Origin: Echinometra lucunter
Lineage: Eukaryota; Echinodermata; Echinoidea; Camarodonta; Echinometridae
NCBI GenBank assembly: GCA_029962745.1
Contig: CM057157.1
Span: 23,430,088 to 23,494,087 of the forward strand
DNA: 64,000 nt
Direction: 5' to 3'
In this document: in pieces, positions 52,539-61,935 of the stretch
Layout: each line of letters begins with the position of its first letter
Position numbering within the stretch: the stretch's first letter is position 1
Notes under the pieces: generated by a model
Told to the model about the DNA's origin: nothing
The model's input: the letters and a program-made list of their open reading frames with translations, nothing else
Database searches by the model: none
Position numbers and translations under genes: made by a program

Positions 52539-55500
52539 GTATGATAAAGGCACAGTTCGCCGTCAAAGGAATCTGCATAATTAATTGGATTTGTTCTATA
52601 TTGCCCATCATGACTGTAGCGAAAAAGAAGTCACACAGCTGGGCCTCATAAAAATGGGCAATTTACTCTCCAAACCTTGGGAATTTTGAAATCTGAAATT
52701 CCCGTGGTGTTTTATAATTATAATTAAAGAAGTTGTTCCTTTTCACATTCACCTATATCTAGGGAAAAGGGGCACATGATTTTTTTTTTGGGGGGGGCAC
52801 TTACAAAGAGCAAATATTACGCAGGAAATTTACCATTTTGAGGCGTTAGTATATACCTCTTAATTCTTTTCAACACACTTTTACAGAGCATTTAAAAAAA
52901 AACACAGTTTGGTTACTATGTCACCATGCAGTTTTATATACATGGGTGTTTCATAAAGCTTTTCGTAAAGTTACAATGACTTTACGAACGACTTAAATAT
53001 GAGGTGCCAAATGGGATCCTCACAATTTTTCCTGACGTTTTCTGAACGATACCTCTGGCCATGACCCGTTTAGACGGCGCAGTTCTTACGTCAGTAAAAT
53101 GACTCATTTACAAGGGGTATTTTGTAAAATAGCATTTAAAAAAAAAACATTTTGGTTACTATGTCACCATGCAGTTTTATATACATGGGTGTTTCATAAA
53201 GCTTTTCGTAAAGTTACGAATGACTTTACGAACGACTTAAATATGAGGTGGCAAATGGGATCCCCACAATTTTTCCTGACGTTTTCTGAACGATATACCT
53301 CTGGCACATGACCCGTTTAGACGGCGCAGTTCTTACGTCAGTAAAATGACTCATTTACAAGAGGTATTTTTAGCTTACATCAAAATGGTAAACGCCAGAT
53401 GTCTCCAAAACCTTTATTGGCATATTTGTGATATTTGTGACTGTGTAGTATTTTATTTCCTTTTTGTCTCGCCCACCGGAGGTGAAGGCGAGACTAAGGG
53501 ATCCAAATGGCGTCCGTCCGTCGTCCGTCCGTCACAAATGTTAAAGTTTACCTGCAAGACTCTCTTATGACGCACAACTTGACAACTGCTGGTTCAATTG
53601 CAACCAAACTTGGGTGATAGATGCACTAGGGGTACCATCATGTTGCGGTGCTGTCGGAGGTCGCATGGTGAGGTCAAAGGTCATTTGAGGTCACATTGTT
53701 ATAGAGTATCTGCAAGATTCTTTTTACATACATTAAAGTTTACCTGCAAGACTCTCATATGATACATAACTTGGTTCAATGGCAACCAAACTTGGGTGAT
53801 AGATGCACTAGTGGTAACCTCATGTTATGGTGCTGTCGGAGGTCACATGGTGAGGTCAAATGTCATTTGAGGTCAAATGTTAGAGTTTACCTGCAAGACT
53901 CTCTTATGACAAATAACTTTGCAACCGTTGCTCCGTTTTCAACTAAACTTGGGTCATAGATGTACTTGGGGGACCTTCATGTTATAGTGGCATCGGATGT
54001 CACATGGTAAGGTCAAAGGTCATTTTATTTCAAACGTTAAAGTTTACCTGCAAGACTTCCTCATTACACATAACTGACAACTAACTGTTGGTCCAATGGC
54101 AACCAAACTTGGGTTATAAATACACTAGGGGTAACATCATGTTATGGTGCTGTCGGAGGTCACATGGTGAGGTCAAATGTCATTTGAGGTCAAATGTTAG
54201 AGTATACCTGCAAGACTCTTATGACAAATAACTTTGCAATTGTTGCTCCGTTTTCAACTAAACTTGGGTCATAGATGTACTTGGGGGACCTTCATGTTAG
54301 AGTGGTATCGGAGGTCACATGGTAAGGTCAAAGGTCATTTTATTTCAAACATTAAAGTTTACCTGCAAGACTCTCTTATGACACATAACTTGGCACATGT
54401 TGCTGCAGTAGCAACCAAATTTGGGTGATAGATGCACTAGGGGTACATTCATGCTATTGTGCCGTCAGGTCACATGGTAAGGTTAAAGGTCATTTTAGGT
54501 CAAACATTAAAGTTTACCTGCAAGACTTTCTTGTGACATCAAACTTGGTTAGGGATGTACTTGGGGAAACTTTCATGTTACTTAGTCACGGATGGGCGAG
54601 ACACAATCATTCATTCATTTAACGACATATTATATTCATTTTTCTATATTTTTTTCTAATAAGTAAATTCATTGTCGCTTTGTTATTCCATAGCATGGGT
54701 TGGTTCCATTCCCTTCGGTTTTTCCTGCGTCTGTTCACCCTTAGTCAGCCTCCTTATCGAACGCTTCGGACAACCGGTCGTCGTCGTGACAGGGACCTCG
54801 ATCTCCGCAGCTGGCATCATAGTGACGTCTTTCATGCCCTCATTGCCTCCGATGTACTTTACGTTTAGCTTCACCTTCGGTCTCGGGGCCGGGATGACAC
54901 TATTTGGCTGTTTCAGTCTCCTTCTCGCCTACTTTCCCCTGGAGAACTCCACCCGAGCTGTCGTCATGCCCATGGCTTGCTCAAACCTTGGTAATGCTAG
55001 GAAATTTAAAAGGGCCGGGAATTTCACAAGTTAGGCTAACCAGTTTAGCACGTGTATTTTTTTTTCCAGCTGCTTATTTTATGCAACTTTCGCTTACAAG
55101 GTATCTCTCCCCAGGGGCGTAGAAAGCGGGGCGGGGGGGGGGGGGGGATGTATCCCCCACATTTTGAGGTGGACTCATATTTATAATGTGTACAAAAATA
55201 TGTACGAATGAATTAATCATCCCGCCAGATTTGAGGACCTGTCTACACAATTGGCTCTCCCAAATATTTACTATAGTCTTTCAAGTCTCATTCTATTATT
55301 TCCGTTTTATGTATGAGAATACATTCATATATTGGAGATGATCACATCACGCGCAAATGCGGATCAGGGGGGGGGGGGGGTAAAATTCTGAAAAATATAA
55401 TGGAGGGGCATTTTTTTTCTATGTGTACTTTGATTCGATTTGATCTGATTTGATATAAGGTATATCGAGTGGGCTTTGAGAGGACGCCACGTACGATGCA

Positions 55501-58500
55501 GTTCTGCCCCTGGCCCATGAATACGGCATCGGATATATAACCTTTTTTAATATTAATTTTTGTTGTAGGTATGTTCTCCCTGGGACCTTTAATCTACCAC
55601 CTGCAGACAAGGTACGGCTGGCGGAATATGTTAAGGGTCTTCGGGTCGGTGATAGGGGTCGTGAGCATTCCTGTCTGTCTGCTGACATTCAAGCCACCTT
55701 CGATACCCAACAACGATCGCGATGCGCCGACGAGATACGACGAGATCTCTACCTCTAAAGACGACTACGACAGAGATAAGTCAATGACAATAGAAACGAG
55801 CGAAAACAATTGCTCGAGACTTTATTTCGAAGAACCCAAGGGAGGGGTAAGCGCTGATGATGGTGATCTAAGTAATAAAACTGTTAAGATGATCACTGGA
55901 CATGAGGTTGACAATAAATTCCAAGATGTTCGTCAAAAGAAATCGAGGCGGAGTCTGATTTGGCATATTCTTTGCACACTAACGTACCCGGATGTTGTAC
56001 TGTTTGCAAGCTCCGTCTTTGGATATGGTCTTGGGAACTCGTTTGTAATTATACAAATGGTGAGACTGTTTACACTCATATAATCATGATAATTATACCA
56101 GAGAGGTCTATCAGGATTCCAAGCTTCTTATCGGTCGAAATATTGGGCATAAAAATTGCTATAGAACATGTTCAACAGCGGTTACAATGATTATAACAGG
56201 TTGTATTGAACAGTGTTGAAAAGTATTTATTGCCCTGGTAATAAGCATGATAAGGGTATATTATTTTGCTAGGCAAGGTTTGTAAAAAGAATAGAAGCAC
56301 AAAAGTACATGTACAAATATTTTCGGCAGTTTATTTACTCTCTGTTTGTTTGTTTTTCTTTTTCGTTTTGTTGCTGTTTTTGTTCTTTAGACCAGTGCAA
56401 GATTCGCTGTCTATTTTCCTCTGGATTTCATCTGATCTACAAAAAGGAAGAAATGACGTTATGTATTTATATTTCGGCATTAAGAAAAGAATGTGCTCAA
56501 CAAGCGTGCCAGAATCTAATGGAATCCCTCCATGGAATTTTCTTTGCAGTTCCCAGTTTAGAATGCTTCACTGACAGTAATTTTACTAAATTCAGTGATG
56601 ATGACGAAACTAATGGGAAAGTTTGGGAATAAATGTAATTAATGGGCCGTTTCGATAAAAAGTAACGTTTGTTTAGAAACTAAAGCTATGTTGTAATACC
56701 TATTGTGCCGAAGCATGCCCAGTACAGTAAATACTCGTGCGATCACTTGCGCCCGAAAATTTTCCCTGCCTGAGATCTCTACCGGGTGTCCCAAAAAGCG
56801 GGAAGGCGAATTTTCAGTATAGGTGGTCTACTTTGCCTTCAAAAAGTATGATTTTTTCACATCATTTTGTAAAGCATCTTCTATCGGAGAGAAAAATACC
56901 AAGACCACCTATGCCTGTTTCTTAAAATATTGTCTTTTATGCATCATTGGGCTTTCCACAATCATTGTAACATGTTACATGCCATTCGACACAACCCTAC
57001 TCTCATCGGTCGCAAAAAACATGCGAAATTTGAAAATGACTGTATCTAAATAAAGGGCACAGAATCAAACTTACTTAACTGGTTTCAGTGATCTTACCCA
57101 TTGCCCCCAATGATGTAAAAATACTTTTCGAAAGCAAAGTATACTAATAAACTGCCTTTAAGCTTTTTTGGGACACCTGGTAAAGCTCGAGTAAAAGTCC
57201 ACGGTTAAAAAATTGTTCTGAATGGGTATCTTTTGTTAAAAGTTATCAGTCGAATGTTTCTAGGGCCCAGTATTGCCATGTAAGTGGTATGTTTTGTGCC
57301 AGGTGGTACTATTTGAAATTTTACAGCAGGGTAATGCATTCCAATATCAGGTTAGGAGGCCTTCAGGAAAAATAGTACAAAGGAGATTATTTTGTGCTCC
57401 GACGCATAAGTCTGGTCGAAGTTTTATTCCTCGCTATCCACCCTTATGTAATATCAATCATCTCACTTCCAAATTTGATGTAGAAAACGATTTCACCTAC
57501 TGCTTTTCAAACTGAAACCAAACTGGTTTTAATATCCAGTTTTATAACAAACTTTTCAAACTGAAGATAACATGTTTCAGCTTACTGAAGGTTTTCGACA
57601 GAAAGTGAGGGCAATTTGAAATTAAAAAATAACGACTGGTGATATACATCATGTTTTGCAAGAAAAAGCGTAAGCAACTAGGAGAGGAGCTTGCAAAATA
57701 TCAAGCAAATGCTTGTTGAAGAAGACGTAATCATGGTAATCAAACTTCAAATTTCAAAGAATGACCACATATTTTCTGAACTATCTACCCTTATGAAATA
57801 TCAATCACCTTTCAAAAAGAAGAATTTATATAGTTTGCATCATGGCAAGATCAGACAATCTCACACCCCTATCATCGGAGTGCTCTAAAAGTTCAAGGCT
57901 GGACAAAACAAATGCAAAGTTTTTCTCGTTCGTTCGCTATGCAACACGGTCAGTATACTAATATGGTTTTCTAAATGCGTCACTAAAATGCATACACTGT
58001 ATGGGTCCAAAGGTCTTTTAATTCACAGCTTATCTCCGGCGTGGCCCTCACCAGGTAATCATGTTAATAAACTATTTCCACAATAGAAGTTCACAAGACT
58101 TGCCTACCAGCATCCAGCTCATTCCATAAATGTTTTGATCACATGAAGTCAACCACAGTAAATTCAAACACCCCAAATAAAATTCCAGAGTAGAAAATAA
58201 ACCGCAAATGCCTGGTCATGAAGACCGATTCATGATGTGCACGCAGTACCCCCACACTACCAAGTTATCTAGGCCCCTGGTGCAGGGGAAGAACGCCTCC
58301 CATTCCTGCTGGAAATTGAAATGGAGCAGAGAGTCTTCAAGAATTTTTATCAACTAATTAAACATCAAATAAGAATAGCAATAATAATCCATTTAGAGTC
58401 ATTTCTGACATTCAGAATCAGTTTTAAGAGGACTAATGCCGGTTAGTTAGGCCTGGGATTTCTCGGTATCGCGATCATTCACTGCCATCATGCACTGCAT

Positions 58501-61500
58501 GCACATAGTACACAGTACCTTGTCTTGTCAATGTACGTTGTTTGTGCTTACCCCCCCCCCCCCCCCCATACTTCGTATACTCTGTACACGTTAGCACAAA
58601 CAGTCAATATAGACAAGATAAGATAGTTGTAGGGTTTCTAAGTAGTTAACATTTGGCATCTCTGACACACTGAATGAAGCGCGCTATGGATCCTCGCGAT
58701 CGCAGGCGAACTGTCCAACGTCAATTCATACGGTCGGTGTCGGATTATAGCGCGCTCGCCGTGGCCTGTTGCGCTTGTATTGTTCGTACGTACGGATGTT
58801 GGCAGGCCTGAAAAAGTGGGGGCATGTTTAAGGATTTTCCAGCTCAAAACCATACACCATGTTTAAGGATTTTTCTAAAAAAACGCGACCTATTAGAGCG
58901 GCACATCACCGTATGCCTTACAACGCGAGTACACCCCCCCCGGGAAGTATACCCTCCCCCCCCCCCGATTTTTGCAATTTTGATACCCTTTTCACTGTAC
59001 GCGCGTACATCGCCCGTCCGTGAAAAACAACCATTTTTACGCGTTTTTGCGGACGAGCATGGTGTCCACCCACCTTGTAATGGCAGTGCCCCCCCCCCCC
59101 CTTCTCGGGTGAAAAAAGCAACCATGATTTCATGTTGCTATTTCTTTTCTGATTTTTTTTTCCAGGCAAACTTCATGCTCACCATCGGCCACACTGAAGA
59201 GAGTGGAACCCAGGTTGTCATGGCGATGGGCGTGTCTCTGATGGTGGGCAAAGTGTTGCTAGTATTGTTCGCAGACTTAGCACCTTTTCCTAAGCTTGGA
59301 TTCTTTCTGATAGCAAGTGTGATGGGGACTGCCGTGCTGATTTGCCTTCTCTGTGTACACAATCTTATCGTTATTTTAACGATGACTGCGAGTGAGTTTC
59401 ACTTTGCTATCTACTCACTTTTGATCGTTCGATATTAATTAAGCGCCCTCGGTCAATGATTTCGAGTCATCCAGCCAAGTTCTTCTCGCCTTGAACTTGT
59501 TTATTTTCATTTTCATCATTAAACTTTACCTACATGTCACGTATGTTATTTTTATGAGGGAGCTTGGCTACAAGGAAATAGCGGATTCAGAGGGTGTGGG
59601 GGGGGGGGGGCCCCTCGGGTTGGTGTCCACCAGAAAATTCGGAAGGACAAAAACACACCCCAAAAATGTGTTATAACCCATTTTTCCTTACACCTGTATT
59701 AAGAAAATGTTTTGAGAATGATATAGTGTGCCCTTCTTTTATAAAATCATGGGTCCGCCCTTTCTCCAAGGCAAGGTTTAATTTCCACTTCTCTTCATTT
59801 GGAGTATACTTTTTGTTTCGATTTGTTCTTCTTCGAATCCTTTTAATTCCAGTACTCGGTGTGACAGTGCTGAGTACGGGGGACTGTCTTCCATATTCGG
59901 TGTGTAATCATGTTTTCGGCGTTGCGTTAGGAACCCAAGCCTTGCCCATCGTCGGCATTTTCCACGGATCTGGATTCATTTTAGCATCTCTTCTAGGTGA
60001 GACGAATATCCTGAGGGGGGGGGGGGGGGGGGGGGGCGTTCCATCAACATTTATCCACTGACAAGTTGCCAGCGCTGACAAATTTATCAGCGGCTAACAA
60101 CTGGGAAGCGTTTCATGAAGTGTCTTGTCATTGATTTTTTTTTTATACTGACAACTGTTATAAGTTACAGAAATCCTTGCATCTGATTTGCTGAGAGCAA
60201 ATTTGTCGGTAAAAATCACTGACAAGACACTTCATTAAAGGGTCCACTGATACCATTATAAGGCTTGTCAGAAATTGTCGTTAAAAATCACTGACAAGAC
60301 ACTAATATTATTGATGAAACGCCCCTAGGTTCAAATAAAAACAAAAAAGAATTAACCAAACAGCTGACAAAAATTGATGAATAAGTTCGTCATTATAGTT
60401 ATATTGTTAGAGTTCTTTGACATTATCCGAAAAGGTATTATTTCATCTCTTCGTCTCTGTTTACAGTTATTCTTCTCTCTCTTTCTTTCTCTCTTTTTTC
60501 TCTCTCCCTGCTCGCCTATTCTATGATCGACCTGTTTCTGTGGCTTTCCCATTCCCTCTCGACTCGATCTTTTAGCGCACTTTCTCTTATCATCCCTTAC
60601 ATGCATGCTGCATGTCTTCCTCCCCGGTGTTGTCACTCTGTATTGACTTCATGTACGCATGATCGTTCGAAATTTCGCTTAAAGGAGAATGCAACCCAGA
60701 CATCAGTGTCTTTCCAGTGAATGAAGAAGAACAAAAAGAGTAAACAGTGAAAGTTTGAGCAAAATTGAACAATCTACTCAAGAGTTATGAAGTTTGAAAG
60801 TTTAAGTAAATCCTTATTATCAGATCCTTGAATTGGCAACGTTGCCAGCATCTGTGATGTCATCGTGGACAACTCTCCATTCATTTTGTACACAGAATTT
60901 AACATTTTCTTTATTTTCGAGAAAAATAAAAATTCTACTGATTTATTGTTTTAGTATGACATGGCTATATCAATTCTGCAAGCATTTTGGGAAGAATTCT
61001 GTGGATTCCTGACTTGAAATTTCATATAAATCAATTTTTTGAAAAATTATAAACAAAATGAATTGAACGTTGTCCACAATGACATCACAAATGCTGGCAA
61101 AGTTGCCAACTTAAGGATCCCCATAATAGGGATTTACTGAAACTTCAAAATTCATAACTCTTGAACAGATTGTCCAATTTTGCTCAAACTTTCACTGTTT
61201 ACTCTTCTTGGTCATCTTTATTTACGAAGAGCACACTGATGTCTGGGTTGTATTCTCCTTTAAAAAGGAGTCCTTTTTTGAGCATGTTCGCGATTTCCAA
61301 AAAAAAGGGGGGTTGTTTCCATGAGCTTGTAAACGAAATTGAAAAAAAAGGTGTTTTTGAGCTTGTAGACCTCTACTCGAAATTGGAAAAAAAGGTGTTT
61401 TTTATTTTCTGGTCCTTATTTGCAAAAAGTGTACTTGGAATGGGAAAAATAGGGGTGTTTTTTACAGGCCAATTTGTACCCATTTTGGTGCCAAATAGGG

Positions 61501-61935
61501 GTAAAAATGGCTGAAAATGTACTTGAAACACCGCGAAATAGGGGTCAAATTCTGGTTTGCCGAACGATCATGGTTACATCTTTGAATATAGAGTCACAAT
61601 GTGCTCTTCCTTTATCTTCATTTCTTTTTTGTGCACCCTTCCTCACCTCCCCACTCCCTTTCTCTCTTCTCTACGCAACAGGTGAGAGCGTGGACAAGAC
61701 TGGTTCCTACGACATGGCTCTCTACGCGTGCATCGGTACTTACGCCCTCTGCGGCCTCTTCTCCTTCCTCGTGCCTGTGTATCAAAAATGTTTCGCCAAA
61801 GATCGGTTCATCATGGATATTTCTGTCGGATGGAAGAAAACGGAGAATTTGGAAGAGGAAAAGAAAAAAGTGATTGCTCCATGGACTGATGAAGAAGTAA
61901 CGGATTTAATAATTGATCGCGTTTCTACCGTTTAA
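52370..61935 (+). CDS. Gene B: SLC16/monocarboxylate-transporter-like MFS protein, six coding exons
   Basis: Join 52370..52538, 54694..54990, 55569..56059, 59166..59391, 59853..59996, 61682..61935; 1581 nt, 526 aa. It has the same exon plan and intron phases (1,1,0,1,1) as gene A, about 18 kb upstream on the same strand, so the two arose by tandem duplication. It has twelve predicted helices with a Lys/Asp-rich loop between helices 6 and 7. SLC16 signatures are GWVAT at the N-terminus, AWVGS, IERFG, YGWR and TGSYD. As in gene A, the helix 1 Lys and helix 8 Asp/Arg of proton-lactate carriers are not seen (VSLMVGKVLL in helix 8), so an orphan or atypical solute is likely. Exon sequences are intact; I see no stops or frameshifts. 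Confidence 0.92.
52887..53370. repeat. Two-copy tandem repeat, unit 241 bp (gene B intron 1)
   Basis: TTTGGTTACTATGTCACCAT through TAAAATGACTCATTTACAAG is present twice, offset 241 bases, with few differences. Each copy contains ATGGGTGTTTCATAAAGC, similar to one end of the GGGGCGTTTCATGAA MITEs. Confidence 0.85.
53466..54602. mobile_element. Element with GTCTCGCCCA inverted ends and internal 158-bp tandem repeats
   Basis: Begins GTCTCGCCCACCGGAGGTGA, ends GATGGGCGAGAC (inverted GTCTCGCCCA). The interior has seven good copies and one poor copy of a unit of about 158 bp containing AAGTTTACCTGCAAGACTCT, CAACCAAACTTGGGTGATAG and GGAGGTCACATGGTGAGGTC. A CGTCCGTCCGTCGTCCGTCC run follows the left end. 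Lies 90 bases before gene B exon 2. Confidence 0.8.
53671..53693 (+). promoter_or_regulatory. AGGTCA direct repeats, DR1 and DR4
   Basis: AGGTCAAAGGTCA (perfect DR1, 53671-53683) overlaps AGGTCATTTGAGGTCA (DR4, 53678-53693), the half-site arrangement bound by nuclear receptors. Further DR1 copies occur at 54010-54022, 54325-54337 and, with one change, 54480-54492, because they belong to the repeated unit. Function is not shown. Confidence 0.4.
54694..54990 (+). CDS. Gene B exon 2 (helices 2-4)
   Basis: The acceptor TTATTCCATAG ends at 54693 and the donor G|GTAATG begins at 54991. At 297 nt it equals gene A exon 2. It encodes AWVGSIPFGFSCVCSPLVS, then LIERFGQPVVVVTG, and ends VVMPMACSNLG. Similarity to gene A is continuous over the exon and ends at the splice sites. 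Confidence 0.95.
54991..55568. other. Gene B intron 2
   Basis: Holds poly-G runs at about 55128-55147 and 55367-55380; the first is part of a GGGGCGTAGAAAGCGGGG insertion like that at 25115. Confidence 0.6.
55569..56059 (+). CDS. Gene B exon 3 (helices 5-7 and cytoplasmic loop)
   Basis: The acceptor TTTTTGTTGTAG ends at 55568 and the donor GTGAGA begins at 56060; phase 1 in, 0 out. It encodes MFSLGPLIYHLQTRYGWR, helix 6, a charged loop, and YPDVVLFASSVFGYGLGNSF with VIIQM. The loop is shorter than in gene A and barely conserved, while the flanking helices are, as expected for the central loop of SLC16 proteins. Confidence 0.93.
56060..56781. other. Gene B intron 3, first part
   Basis: Nothing recognised. 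Confidence 0.4.
56782..57180. mobile_element. Tc1/mariner-type MITE with TA duplication (gene B intron 3)
   Basis: Starts CCGGGTGTCCCAAAAAGC, ends GCTTTTTTGGGACACCTGG (inverted), with TA on both sides (56780-56781, 57181-57182). 399 bp, no coding frame. Confidence 0.8.
57183..59165. other. Gene B intron 3, remainder
   Basis: C-runs at about 58552-58568, 58927-58966 and 59091-59101. No gene or named repeat recognised over nearly 2 kb. Confidence 0.4.
59166..59391 (+). CDS. Gene B exon 4 (helices 8-9)
   Basis: The acceptor has a T-rich tract and CCAG ending at 59165; the donor A|GTGAGT begins at 59392; phase 0 in, 1 out; 226 nt as in gene A. It encodes ANFMLTIGHTEESGTQVVMA, then GVSLMVGKVLLVLFADLAPF. 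The helix 8 GK is shared with gene A. Confidence 0.93.
59392..59852. other. Gene B intron 4
   Basis: Contains a G-run at about 59599-59610. Nothing else seen. Confidence 0.5.
59853..59996 (+). CDS. Gene B exon 5 (helices 10-11)
   Basis: The acceptor TTTTAATTCCAG ends at 59852 and the donor G|GTGAGA begins at 59997; 144 nt, phase 1 both sides. It encodes LGVTVLSTGDCLPYSVCNHV, then FGVALGTQALPIVGIFHGSG and FILASLLG. This exon is the yardstick showing that the gap in gene A exon 5 is artificial. Confidence 0.93.
60034..60328. mobile_element. MITE with GGGGCGTTYCATCAA ends (gene B intron 5)
   Basis: GGGGCGTTCCATCAACATTT at the left (after a long G-run) and TTGATGAAACGCCCC at the right are inverted; the interior carries four copies of CACTGACAAG or its complement (CTTGTCA). 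Same style as 47640-47778. Confidence 0.65.
60683..61259. mobile_element. Foldback element with arms of about 200 bp and TTAA duplication (gene B intron 5)
   Basis: AGGAGAATGCAACCCAGACA at the left and TGTCTGGGTTGTATTCTCCT at the right are inverted; the match continues inward for about 200 bp per arm (GTAAACAGTGAAAGTTTGAG, GGCAACGTTGCCAGC). TTAA borders both ends (60679-60682, 61260-61263), the target of Kolobok- and piggyBac-type transposases. No coding frame. Confidence 0.8.
61682..61935 (+). CDS. Gene B exon 6 (helix 12, acidic C-terminal tail, stop)
   Basis: The acceptor CTACGCAACAG ends at 61681. It encodes GESVDKTGSYDMALYACIGT, helix 12, VPVYQKCFAKDRFIM, then a Lys/Glu-rich tail ending in VSTV and TAA at 61933-61935. 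The tail is about 20 residues longer than in gene A and not alignable with it. Confidence 0.93.

Noticed and set aside
58824..59438. Gene B exon 4 extended upstream in the open frame from 58824
   Set aside because: The upstream part is poly-C rich intron without similarity to gene A; the acceptor at 59165 and identical exon length define the exon.
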